Positions 1-7,542 of a stretch of 64,000 nt of DNA are shown here, piece after piece. The stretch spans positions 1 to 64,000 of the forward strand of contig OMZJ01000046.1 in NCBI GenBank assembly GCA_900315495.1. The letters are read 5' to 3'. Position numbers and translations under genes: made by a program. The notes under the pieces were generated by a model, which did not search any database, was not told where the DNA came from, and worked only from the letters and a program-made list of their open reading frames with translations. The DNA is from an uncultured Lachnospiraceae bacterium (GTDB lineage Bacteria; Bacillota; Clostridia; Lachnospirales; Lachnospiraceae). Positions within the stretch are counted from its first letter, which is position 1; each line of letters starts with the position of its first letter.

Positions 1-249
1 AGCAGTTCTGAGACTGAGAGCAGCTCGGAGACCGAGACCAGTACGGAGACGCAGGCCACAACCGCTCCGACGACTTCCAGCGAAACTGCAACAGCGGAAA
101 CCACAACGGGGCAGACAGTGAAGATCCTCGGAATTGAGGATGACAGCCAGACGATCGGCTGGATTCTGATGATCGGTGGAGCTGCACTGGTACTGATCTT
201 TGCGGCAGCCGGAATTGCGGCAGTATCCAGAAAAAAGCACGATAATTGA
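1..249 (+). CDS. 3' end of a membrane-anchored surface protein (partial)
   Basis: The window opens inside this gene; frame 1 reads 82 residues to a TGA. The first ~48 residues are almost only Ser, Thr, Glu and Ala (SSETESSSETETST type), as in the wall-spanning stalk of Gram-positive surface proteins. A short segment (VKILGIEDDSQT) is followed by one hydrophobic helix starting WILMIGGAALVLI and a basic tail SRKKHDN. This is a C-terminal membrane anchor. I see no LPXTG motif before the helix, so sortase attachment is not supported. The functional domain lies upstream of the window and cannot be named. The gene ends about 230 nt before the promoter of the next operon. Confidence 0.7.
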   Translation, partial: SSSETESSSETETSTETQATTAPTTSSETATAETTTGQTVKILGIEDDSQTIGWILMIGGAALVLIFAAAGIAAVSRKKHDN

Positions 250-367
250 TGAAAGAGGCGGATGACTGGCAGAACAGCCATTCGCGGTGCATGTACGGCC
301 AGGGTCTGCAGTCAGCTATGGACAGCAGAGGCCGGACAGCAGGCAGCTGATCTGTCTGCCATTCACG

Positions 368-399
368 GGCGGGCGCTCCGGGGATCCGGGGCGCCCGCC
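368..399 (+). terminator. GC-rich hairpin downstream of the surface-protein gene
   Basis: The arms GGCGGGCGC and GCGCCCGCC pair over 9 bp, with further C/G pairing inside the loop. No T-run follows, so this is a weak candidate terminator. Its right arm belongs to a 15-bp direct repeat that recurs at 451-465. Confidence 0.35.
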
Positions 400-465
400 T
401 GCGTAACTTATATGGCTCCGACGCTCGGAGCTGTTTAGCGGACGGTGGATGGCGCCCGCCTGCGT
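390..465 (+). repeat. 15-bp direct repeat pair upstream of kdgK promoter
   Basis: GGCGCCCGCCTGCGT occurs exactly at 390-404 and at 451-465, with 46 nt between the copies. The second copy ends 12 nt before the -35 box of the kdgK promoter, so the pair could be an operator or a leftover duplication. The 250-607 interval otherwise holds only the hairpin, this pair and the promoter. Confidence 0.6.
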
Positions 466-477
466 GCAAAAGGTCTG

Positions 478-506
478 TTGCAATTCAGGGTACGGTGTCT
501 TATAAT
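478..506 (+). promoter_or_regulatory. Promoter of the kdgK-eda operon
   Basis: TTGCAA (478-483), a 17-nt spacer and a perfect TATAAT (501-506). Transcription would begin near 513, leaving a leader of about 95 nt before the kdgK start. Confidence 0.75.
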
Positions 507-607
507 ACGAACAAAGAGGCAGAGTGAAAGCGTACGAAATTTCGGCTCTGCTTTAGTGCCGCGGGCATTTTCCGCGGGAATCAAGAGACAAACGGAGGAA
601 AACCGGA

Positions 608-1705
608 ATGGAACTGAATTTAAGAGATCCCAAAGACTGCAAATTTGACGCAGTTTCCCTTGGCGAAGTCATGCTCAGACTGGATCCGGGCGAAGGAAGA
701 ATCCGCACCGCAAGGTCGTTCCGCGCATGGGAAGGCGGCGGAGAGTATAATGTCATCCGCGGTCTGCATAAGTGCTTTGGAATGCATACTGCTGTCATCA
801 CAGCCTTTGCGGACAATGAAGTCGGCAAGCTGATGAAGGATTTCATCGAAGAGGGCGGCGTGGATACTTCCCTGATCTACTGGAAGAAGACCGACGGTAT
901 CGGCCGGATTTGCCGCAACGGCCTGAACTTCACCGAGAGAGGATTCGGTGTCCGCGGTGCGGTCGGCTGCTCTGACCGTGCGAATACCGCCATTTCTCAG
1001 GCAACCCCGGAAGACTTCGATTTTGACTACATTTTCGGCACCCTCGGCGTCCGCTGGCTGCACACCGGCGGCATTTACGCGGCGCTGTCCGAGCAGTCCT
1101 GCGAGACGGTCATTGAGGCCATCAAGACGGCAAAAAAGTATGGCACCGTGGTTTCCTACGACCTGAACTACCGTCCGTCCATGTGGAGCGCCATCGGCGG
1201 CCAGAAGAAGGCACAGGAAGTCAACAAAGAGATCGCAAAGTACGTTGATGTCATGATCGGCAACGAGGAAGACTTCACGGCCTGCCTGGGCTTCCAGATT
1301 GAGGGGCAGGATGCCGGCCTCAAGAAGCTGAACATCGACGGATACAAGAAGATGATTGACAAGGCGGCGGAGACCTATCCGAATTTCAAGGCCATCGCAA
1401 CGACGCTTCGTACCGTGAAGACGGCGACCGTCAACGACTGGAAGGCAATCTGCTGGGCAGACGGCAAGATCTATCAGAGTAAGGAATACAACGGCCTGGA
1501 GATCATGGACCGTGTCGGCGGCGGCGATTCCTTCGCTTCCGGTCTGATCTACGGCCTGATGACGACCGGCGATCCGGAGAAAGCTGTCAACTATGGTGCA
1601 GCACACGGCGCTCTGGCAATGACGACACCGGGCGATACTTCTATGGCAAGTGTCGATGAGGTGGAAGGCCTGATGGGCGGCGCAGGCGCAAGAGTCAAGC
1701 GCTGA
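608..1705 (+). CDS. kdgK: 2-dehydro-3-deoxygluconokinase-like sugar kinase (PfkB family)
   Basis: Predicted to phosphorylate 2-keto-3-deoxygluconate to KDPG in the cytoplasm, using ATP. The 365-residue protein has PfkB signatures: an N-terminal SLGEVMLRLDPGEGRIRT stretch, a substrate-side GGGEYN around residue 43, and the C-terminal anion-hole/catalytic-base motif GGGDSFASG at about residue 303. The family covers many sugar kinases, so substrate choice rests largely on context: a KDPG aldolase gene follows 186 nt downstream, which completes the pathway to pyruvate and glyceraldehyde-3-phosphate. The start is supported by AAACGGAGGAAAACCGGA just upstream. A strong promoter lies about 100 nt upstream. 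Confidence 0.88.
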   Translation: MELNLRDPKDCKFDAVSLGEVMLRLDPGEGRIRTARSFRAWEGGGEYNVIRGLHKCFGMHTAVITAFADNEVGKLMKDFIEEGGVDTSLIYWKKTDGIGRICRNGLNFTERGFGVRGAVGCSDRANTAISQATPEDFDFDYIFGTLGVRWLHTGGIYAALSEQSCETVIEAIKTAKKYGTVVSYDLNYRPSMWSAIGGQKKAQEVNKEIAKYVDVMIGNEEDFTACLGFQIEGQDAGLKKLNIDGYKKMIDKAAETYPNFKAIATTLRTVKTATVNDWKAICWADGKIYQSKEYNGLEIMDRVGGGDSFASGLIYGLMTTGDPEKAVNYGAAHGALAMTTPGDTSMASVDEVEGLMGGAGARVKR

Positions 1706-1847
1706 GTCTTTCCGGCGTGAAGTGAGAATGGAAAACGATTCATCGGCAAAGCAGGAATCGGTTCCGCGGCTTCACAGCGATGACTGCGACGTAGATACAG
1801 ACTCTGCGGCAACGGCATCGCACAGATAAACAATATTCGATTCATAC

Positions 1848-1872
1848 GCCGGATTTCCGTGGGAAATCCGGC
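1848..1872 (+). other. Intercistronic hairpin between kdgK and eda
   Basis: GCCGGATTTCC and GGAAATCCGGC form an 11-bp perfect stem with a 3-nt loop, ending 19 nt before the eda start and immediately before its ribosome binding site. No T-run follows, so it is more likely an RNA stability or processing element than a terminator. Confidence 0.55.
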
Positions 1873-1891
1873 ATTGAGAGGAGAACAGATC

Positions 1892-2557
1892 ATGGCAAAT
1901 TCACCGAAGACACAGAAGGTTCTGGAAAGATTTCATGAGATCGGTATTATCCCGGTTGTCGTGCTGAACGATCCGAAGGATGCGAAGCCGCTGGGCGCCG
2001 CGCTGATGAAGGGTGGTCTGCCGGCAGCTGAGGTGACTTTCCGCACGGACGCAGCAGAGGAGTCCATCCGCATCATGGCGAAGGAGTACCCGGATATGCT
2101 GGTCGGCGCAGGGACAGTTCTGACGACGGATCAGGTGGACCGCGCAGTGGCGGCCGGCGCAAAGTTCATTGTTGCACCGGGATTTGATCCGGAGCTCGTG
2201 AAATACTGCCTGGAGAAGGATATTCCGGTATGCCCGGGAACTGCAACTGCCAGTGAGATCACCGGCTGCGTGAAGCTTGGCCTGGACCATGTAAAATTCT
2301 TCCCTGCAGAGCTGAACGGCGGCCTGAAGAAGATCAAGGCCATCGGCGCTGCGCTGGTGAATGTGAAATTCATGCCCACCGGCGGTGTCAATGCCACGAA
2401 TGTCGTTGATTACCTGAAGGACGACAAGATCTTCTGCGCAGGCGGCTCCTGGATGGTCAAGGGTGACCTGATCAAGGCCGGAAAGTTTGACGAGATCGAG
2501 GCGAAGGTTGCAGAGGCAGCGGAGATCGTAAAGAAGGTCCGCGCAGAAAAGGCCTGA
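1892..2557 (+). CDS. eda: 2-dehydro-3-deoxyphosphogluconate (KDPG) aldolase
   Basis: Class I aldolase that cleaves KDPG to pyruvate and glyceraldehyde-3-phosphate; 221 residues, normal for the family. The Schiff-base lysine sits in HVKFFPAE (about residue 134), the conserved glutamate in AAEVTFRT (about 46), and the phosphate-binding region includes PTGGVN. ATG 1892 is chosen because GAGAGGAGA lies 8-15 nt upstream; an earlier in-frame ATG at 1859 falls inside the intercistronic hairpin and has no such site. It follows kdgK in the same direction without an obvious new promoter, and a terminator follows, so the two form a short KDG-catabolic operon. Confidence 0.93.
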   Translation: MANSPKTQKVLERFHEIGIIPVVVLNDPKDAKPLGAALMKGGLPAAEVTFRTDAAEESIRIMAKEYPDMLVGAGTVLTTDQVDRAVAAGAKFIVAPGFDPELVKYCLEKDIPVCPGTATASEITGCVKLGLDHVKFFPAELNGGLKKIKAIGAALVNVKFMPTGGVNATNVVDYLKDDKIFCAGGSWMVKGDLIKAGKFDEIEAKVAEAAEIVKKVRAEKA

Positions 2558-2705
2558 GTCCGGCAGACGTCGGAACCAGGCAGAAAAACTGCCGATTCTG
2601 ACCGCCGCAGGGCGTCCCGGCTGTGTGCGGAGAAGATTCGCCGGTGCGCGTTTGGCGCGCCGCGGGAGTCCGGCACACTGGCCGGAACCAGGACGTGAAA
2701 ATCAC

Positions 2706-2738
2706 AGAAGACCCGGCCGGACGCCGGGTCTTCTGTTT
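2706..2738 (+). terminator. Terminator after eda
   Basis: AGAAGACCCGGC and GCCGGGTCTTCT form a 12-bp perfect stem with loop CGGAC, followed by GTTTC. The T-run is short but the stem is strong, and it sits between two operons of unrelated function. Confidence 0.65.
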
Positions 2739-2776
2739 CAGAAGAGAGTACCAGCCAGGACAGACCGGAGGCAGAT

Positions 2777-3721
2777 ATGTTTGGTATGATTGCAAAAATC
2801 GTTGGAACGATCACGGTGTTTACCGCGATTGTCAGTTTCATTCTTTCCATTGCGGAGCAGATTCGCTGCCGTCTATGCCGCCGGCAGAAGGGAACAAAAT
2901 ACGTCTCTGCCGCGGTAGCCGGCGCGGTGCCGCAGGGTGCCCGACGGATTGCGGTCATCACAGGGGCTTCGGGTGGCTTAGGCCGCGAATATGCCCTGCA
3001 GGTCGATGCCGCGGAAAAGGACATCGACGAGATCTGGCTGATCGCGCGGAAGAAAGAAGCGCTGGATGAGACGGCCGGCATGCTGAAGAATCATCGGGCG
3101 CTGGTGCTCCCCATGGATCTCTCCCTGCCGAATGCCGCGCTGGTCCTTGCGGAACGGGTGCGGGAAGAACATGTCCGCGTCGGACTTCTGATCAACTGTG
3201 CGGGCTACGGCAAAATCGGTACCTGGAAAGAGCTGACCGGGGCGGATGTCCGGGGGATGACGGATCTGAACAGCCGGGCGGCTGCGGATATCACGCAGGA
3301 ACTGCTCCCGTTCATGCAGGCCGGCGACCGCGTGATGGAAATCTGCTCGACGGCCGCATTTCAGCCGCTGGGCGGCTTTGCGGTTTACGGGGCGTCCAAG
3401 GCTTATCTTCTCAGCTATTCGCGCGCGCTGCGGATGGAACTGCTTCCCTCCGGCGTCTGCGTGACAGCTGTCTGCCCCTACTGGATCCGCGATACCCGCT
3501 TTATCCCGACGGCAAAACAGGCGGAGGGAAACGGCAGGGCCGTGAAAAACTTTGCTTTCTCCTCGAAGGCAGTGGGAATTGCAAAGCAGTCCCTGCGGGA
3601 CAGCAGATGGGGCTTCGCCGTGTCTACGCCGGGACCATTCTGCACCATTCACCGGATCTTCTCCTCCTTCATCCCGACAGAATTTCTGGTTTACGCGTGG
3701 GAGGTTCTGCGCAGAATCTGA
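2777..3721 (+). CDS. Membrane-anchored short-chain dehydrogenase/reductase
   Basis: The 314-residue protein begins with one hydrophobic helix (about residues 5-28) and a basic Cys-containing stretch (CRLCRRQK), which predicts membrane attachment with a cytoplasmic enzyme. The Rossmann domain shows the NAD(P) motif TGASGGLG near residue 62, NCAGYG, a catalytic Ser in CSTAAF, and YGASK (the YxxxK pair). Substrate is not deducible; lipid, sterol-like or sugar-linked substrates are all possible for such anchored SDRs. GGAGG lies 7 nt upstream of the ATG. Its stop is close to the murI start, so the two are probably cotranscribed. Confidence 0.8.
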   Translation: MFGMIAKIVGTITVFTAIVSFILSIAEQIRCRLCRRQKGTKYVSAAVAGAVPQGARRIAVITGASGGLGREYALQVDAAEKDIDEIWLIARKKEALDETAGMLKNHRALVLPMDLSLPNAALVLAERVREEHVRVGLLINCAGYGKIGTWKELTGADVRGMTDLNSRAAADITQELLPFMQAGDRVMEICSTAAFQPLGGFAVYGASKAYLLSYSRALRMELLPSGVCVTAVCPYWIRDTRFIPTAKQAEGNGRAVKNFAFSSKAVGIAKQSLRDSRWGFAVSTPGPFCTIHRIFSSFIPTEFLVYAWEVLRRI

Positions 3722-3749
3722 GATGAAACAGAGCAGAGAGGAGCGGAGT

Positions 3750-4547
3750 ATGTCAGAAGAAGCGGAAGAACGGCGGAATCTGCCGGTCGGATTTTTTGAT
3801 TCCGGGCTCGGAGGATTGAGCGTGCTGAAGGCGGCGCTGCAGCTCCTGCCTGATGAGAATTATCTGTATCTGGGTGATTCCGCAAATGCACCGTACGGAT
3901 CGCGGCCGGTGGAAGAAATCCGGGCCCTGACGTTTACGGGAATTGAGAAGATGAGAGAGCGGGGCATCAAGGCTCTGGTGATCGCCTGCAACACCGCAAC
4001 CGCGGCAGCGGTCACACAGGTGCGAGAAAAATACCCGGAGATGCCGGTGATCGGCATTGAGCCGGCACTCCGGCCGGCGGTGGTGCGAAGCCGCGGCGGG
4101 CAGATCGTGGTGATGGCCACACCGATGACGCTCCGGCAGCAGAAATTTCAGAATCTCCTTCACCATTTCAGCGATCAGGCATGGATTACGCCGCTCCCCT
4201 GTGAGGGACTGATGGAATTCGTGGAGCAGGGAAACCTGGAAGGTCCCGAGCTGGATGAATATTTCCATACCCATCTGGATCCTCTGGTGACGGACCGCCT
4301 GGAATCCATCGTCTTGGGCTGTACCCATTATCCCTTTCTGCGGCCGCATCTGCGGAGATATTTTGCAGGCAGAAAGGTTGATCTGATTGACGGCAGCGAG
4401 GGAACTGTCCGGGAACTGCGGCGGAAGCTTGCGGCAAAAGGAATGCTTCGAGCGGGCACGGAACCGGGAAATCTGACTCTGTGGAATACCGCCGGGCCTG
4501 AGATGGTGGATCGGAGCCGGCGGTTGCTTTCCATGCCGACGGACTGA
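3750..4547 (+). CDS. murI: Glutamate racemase
   Basis: Interconverts L- and D-glutamate for peptidoglycan; 265 residues from the chosen start, normal size. Motifs: DSGLGGLSV at the N-terminus, the first catalytic Cys in ACNTATAAA, and the second in VLGCTHYP. ATG 3750 is preferred because GAGAGGAG lies 7 nt upstream. An in-frame ATG at 3723 starts 2 nt after the SDR stop and would add nine residues (MKQSREERS) with no clear ribosome site of its own. The last 21 nt of the gene lie inside the first copy of a 43-bp tandem repeat. Confidence 0.93.
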   Translation: MSEEAEERRNLPVGFFDSGLGGLSVLKAALQLLPDENYLYLGDSANAPYGSRPVEEIRALTFTGIEKMRERGIKALVIACNTATAAAVTQVREKYPEMPVIGIEPALRPAVVRSRGGQIVVMATPMTLRQQKFQNLLHHFSDQAWITPLPCEGLMEFVEQGNLEGPELDEYFHTHLDPLVTDRLESIVLGCTHYPFLRPHLRRYFAGRKVDLIDGSEGTVRELRRKLAAKGMLRAGTEPGNLTLWNTAGPEMVDRSRRLLSMPTD

Positions 4548-4654
4548 AAGCCGCATTTGTCAGGCCGGCTTTCCGTGCCGTCGGATTGAAAAGCCACATT
4601 TGTCAGGCCGGCTTTCCATGCCATCGGGATTGAACAGGCGCTTCTGACAGGCAC
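4527..4654 (+). repeat. Three imperfect ~43-bp tandem repeats covering the murI stop codon
   Basis: Copies at 4527-4568, 4569-4611 and 4612-4654 share the frame CTTTCCrTGCCr-CGG-TTGAA followed by TTTGTCAG or CTTCTGACAG. Copies one and two are nearly identical; the third is degenerate. The first copy contains the murI TGA. The repeats abut without spacers, so this is not a CRISPR array. Confidence 0.75.
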
Positions 4655-4689
4655 CCTGCGGACGCGGACCATCACATGAGGAGAAGGCT

Positions 4690-6063
4690 ATGAAAAACTG
4701 GAAGAAAGAAAAATGGGCCGCGAGCGCGACTGCCCTGTGCATTGCCGTGTTCTTTTACATGGTTCTGTCACATCTGCGTCAGATCATCTCGGGGATCGGG
4801 AGCTTTATGAATTTTCTCTCCCCGGTGCTCTGGGGCGTGGTGATCGCTTTTATCATGGAACCCCTGGTCCGGCTCTTTTCGGAGCACGTCTTTCGAAGAG
4901 TACCGAAAAAACCGCGGAAATATCTGTCTGTCGCAGTGTCCTGGATCCTGATCGTGGTATTGATTATCCTTCTTCTGGTTGCGCTGATCCCGCAGCTGAT
5001 GTCCACGGTGTCGACCATGGTCTCCAACCTGGATGTCTATGCCGACAGCTTTCAGTCCCTGATACAGCAGCTGGAGAGCTTTGCCTCCGCGCACAACATT
5101 GATCTCTCCAGCCTGACCAGCCTGACGGATGATCTGATCGGAACGGTCACGAACTATATCCGTTCCAACAGCACACAGATTCTCTCCGCGTCCTATGATG
5201 TCGGTACCGGCATTATGAACGGCGTCATCGCCTGCATCATGGCGATCTATTTCCTGGTGGGAAAGGAACGGATCCGCCGCTTCTTTTCACGCTTCTTCCA
5301 CCTCCTGATCCGCACGGAGAAGAGATACCGCGAGACCTCTGCGTTCTGGAATCAGTGTATCCGGATCCTGTCAGATTTCATTGCGGGAGACCTCCTGGAC
5401 GGGCTGATCATCGGCGTCGCGAATTTCTGCTTCATGCTGATCACCGGAATGCCGGCTGCGGTCCTGATTTCCGTGATTGTCGGCGTGACCAACCTTGCGC
5501 CGACCTTCGGCCCGATCGTCGGGGCCGTTCTGGGTGCGTTCCTTCTGGTCTGGGAGAATCCGTGGAATGCGCTTGTTTTCCTGATCTTCACGATCATTCT
5601 GCAGACGATTGACGGGTATGTCCTTAAGCCACGGCTCTTCGGCACGACCCTCGGCGTTTCTTCCATCTGGATTCTGATCTGCATCATTGTGGGCGGACGG
5701 ATGTTCGGCGTGATCGGCGTCCTCTTTGCCATCCCGTTTGCTGCGATTTCCGATTATATCTACGACAACATGATTCTCGTGAGCCTGAAGGCGCGGAAGG
5801 AAAAATATGCCGTGGATCATCCGGACGTGCAGGTGACCACAGACCCGGAGGGAAATGAGGCAGTGAATCCTGGGGAGAACGAGAGGAAAGATTCGGACGG
5901 GAATGAGCCGACGGATCCGAAGGAGGAAAAGGCTCTGGATACAGACGGAAACGGGCGGCCGGATCTGGCAGGGAAAGTTTCCGCCGATTCAGATATACCG
6001 AAGGTGGCAGACACGGCAGAGAAAGCGCCGGAGGATCAGTCGCAGCCGGAAGAGAGGGCATAG
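4690..6063 (+). CDS. AI-2E family (PerM/YdiK-like) polytopic membrane transporter
   Basis: A 457-residue protein with the AI-2E family layout: two N-terminal helices (about residues 12-32 and 40-60), a third near 75-100, an extracytoplasmic segment around 105-165, then several helices between about 170 and 360. GDLLDGLIIGVANF and LAPTFGPIVGA resemble the conserved core of the family. Members are linked to autoinducer-2, Na+/H+ or other small-solute export, and the substrate is not readable from sequence. The last ~90 residues are a hydrophilic acidic tail (repeated DPEGNE / DSDGNEPTDP type). AGGAGAAGGCT precedes the ATG. A bidirectional terminator follows. Confidence 0.85.
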   Translation: MKNWKKEKWAASATALCIAVFFYMVLSHLRQIISGIGSFMNFLSPVLWGVVIAFIMEPLVRLFSEHVFRRVPKKPRKYLSVAVSWILIVVLIILLLVALIPQLMSTVSTMVSNLDVYADSFQSLIQQLESFASAHNIDLSSLTSLTDDLIGTVTNYIRSNSTQILSASYDVGTGIMNGVIACIMAIYFLVGKERIRRFFSRFFHLLIRTEKRYRETSAFWNQCIRILSDFIAGDLLDGLIIGVANFCFMLITGMPAAVLISVIVGVTNLAPTFGPIVGAVLGAFLLVWENPWNALVFLIFTIILQTIDGYVLKPRLFGTTLGVSSIWILICIIVGGRMFGVIGVLFAIPFAAISDYIYDNMILVSLKARKEKYAVDHPDVQVTTDPEGNEAVNPGENERKDSDGNEPTDPKEEKALDTDGNGRPDLAGKVSADSDIPKVADTAEKAPEDQSQPEERA

Positions 6064-6120
6064 GATGATTGTGAGATGCGGTCGGAATCACAGCACAAAA
6101 ATAGATATGAAAATGAAAGA

Positions 6121-6165
6121 AGGAGCCGCGGATTTCCGCGGCTCCTTTTCTGATTTTTTTCTGTA
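6121..6165. terminator. Bidirectional terminator between convergent genes
   Basis: AGGAGCCGCGGA (6121-6132) and TCCGCGGCTCCT (6135-6146) form a near-perfect stem. T-rich sequence follows on the plus side (TTTTCTGATTTTTTT), and an A-rich tract upstream gives T-rich sequence on the minus side. It can therefore end both the AI-2E gene and gpmA. Confidence 0.88.
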
Positions 6166-6173
6166 GTGAGAGA

Positions 6174-6920
6174 TTATTTCTTCTTGCCCTGGTTGGCAAC
6201 AGCCTGCATCTTGGCCTTCAGTGCTTCCTGGTCGCCCAGATAGTAATGGCGGATTACCTTGAAGTTGTCGTCAAATTCATAGACAAGCGGTGTGCCGGTC
6301 GGGATGTTCACGCCGACGATCTCTTCTGCGGAGAGGTTGTCAAAATACTTGACAAGAGCGCGAAGCGAATTGCCGTGTGCGGCAATGATCACGCGCTTGC
6401 CGGCCTGCATATCCTTCTTAATGACGTTCTCGAAATACGGAACCACACGCTCGATGGTGGTTTCAAGGCTCTCGTTCTGCGGAAGAAGCGCCGGATCCAC
6501 GTCGCGGTACATCGGCTGGTTCTTTGCGCTGCGCTCGTCGTCATCGGCAAGTGCCGGCGGCTTGACGTCGAAGGAACGTCTCCAGATCTTGACCTGCTCC
6601 TCGCCGTACTTCTCGGCGGTTTCGGACTTGTTCAGACCCTGCAGTGCGCCGTAGTGGCGCTCGTTCAGCTTCCAGGACTTCACAACCGGAAGCCAGTTGC
6701 GGTCCATTTCATCCAGGATGTGGTTCAGCGTGTGGATCGCTCTCTTCAGATAGGAAGTATAGCAGACATCGAAATCATAACCTTCCGCTTTCAGAAGCCG
6801 GCCTGCTGCCTTGGCTTCCTCATGGCCTTTTTCGCTCAGATCGACATCGGTCCAGCCGGTGAACAGATTCAGCTTGTTCCACTCGCTCTCGCCGTGTCTT
6901 ACAAGAACCAGTTTCATCAT
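6174..6920 (-). CDS. gpmA: 2,3-bisphosphoglycerate-dependent phosphoglycerate mutase
   Basis: Glycolytic and gluconeogenic interconversion of 3- and 2-phosphoglycerate. The protein is 248 residues, the standard size. [12 protein letters not shown] carries the phosphohistidine, [10 protein letters not shown] is the conserved acid/loop motif, and [10 protein letters not shown] holds the second histidine. Two adjacent ATG codons start the frame (MMKLV); AAAGGAAAA lies upstream on the minus strand. Convergent with the AI-2E gene and divergent from the cda operon, so probably monocistronic. Confidence 0.95.
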   Translation of the reverse strand: MMKLVLVRHGESEWNKLNLFTGWTDVDLSEKGHEEAKAAGRLLKAEGYDFDVCYTSYLKRAIHTLNHILDEMDRNWLPVVKSWKLNERHYGALQGLNKSETAEKYGEEQVKIWRRSFDVKPPALADDDERSAKNQPMYRDVDPALLPQNESLETTIERVVPYFENVIKKDMQAGKRVIIAAHGNSLRALVKYFDNLSAEEIVGVNIPTGTPLVYEFDDNFKVIRHYYLGDQEALKAKMQAVANQGKKK

Positions 6921-7006
6921 ATTGGCACATTTTCCTTTCTTTGCCGGCTATCTCCGGCCTTGGTTCAGAATAGCATATCCCGCCGCAAAAGTCCATAGTT
7001 TGCGGG

Positions 7007-7036
7007 CTGACAAACAAATGCGACCTGTGTTATACT
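7007..7036 (+). promoter_or_regulatory. Promoter of the cdaA operon
   Basis: CTGACA (7007-7012), an 18-nt spacer and TATACT (7031-7036). It lies about 80 nt before the first gene of the membrane protein-cdaA-cdaR operon. Confidence 0.6.
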
Positions 7037-7116
7037 GTGAGCGGACAGTTGACAACGGACAGACAGAATACGGACCGGCTGTGACCGTGTGCGGCAGGGC
7101 CCAGGAGAGGAGCGGC

Positions 7117-7542
7117 ATGATTGATCAGGAAAAAACAGAGCGGATGAATCATGCGGCCCTCTGCGAGGCGCAGGCGGTGCACGGGGAGAGAGCCATCTGC
7201 CGGCTGCGCCGCCGCGATTATATGACCATCCAGATGATCCTGTCCTGGTGTGCGGCGACGGGAGCGTTTCTCTGTCTCTTTGCGCTCTATCTCCTGTATG
7301 TAATCGGGCGCTCTGCCACCGATACCGTATCCGGCGCGTTCATTGCACGGTTTGTCCGGATCGGCATTCCGGTCTACCTGGTTTATATTGCTGCGGCCCT
7401 TTTCATCTGCCACGCGCTTTTTGCACAGCGGTACCGCCAGGCAAAGGCATGGCAGCGCCGCTGCCGGCAGGCACTGGAGGATTTGAATACCTGGTATGCG
7501 GACAACAGCTCCCCGGAGGGAAAGGAAGGCGGCAGCAGGTGA
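7117..7542 (+). CDS. Small two-helix membrane protein of unknown function
   Basis: 141 residues from ATG 7117, which has GGAGAGGAG 4-12 nt upstream. The N-terminal ~40 residues are hydrophilic. Two transmembrane helices follow (about residues 42-62 and 78-100), and the C-terminal ~40 residues are basic and probably helical (YRQAKAWQRRCRQAL). I do not recognise a family. Its TGA overlaps the GTG start of the next gene (GTGA), so the two are translationally coupled and may work together. It heads the operon that continues into cdaA and cdaR, so a role in the envelope or in c-di-AMP control is possible, but that is inference from position only. Confidence 0.7.
   Translation: MIDQEKTERMNHAALCEAQAVHGERAICRLRRRDYMTIQMILSWCAATGAFLCLFALYLLYVIGRSATDTVSGAFIARFVRIGIPVYLVYIAAALFICHALFAQRYRQAKAWQRRCRQALEDLNTWYADNSSPEGKEGGSR

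Noticed and set aside
1-249. Sortase-anchored LPXTG protein
   Set aside because: No LPXTG-like motif precedes the hydrophobic segment; a plain C-terminal membrane anchor is supported instead.
4527-4654. Possible CRISPR array
   Set aside because: The repeats are contiguous and degenerate with no spacers, and no cas genes are present.
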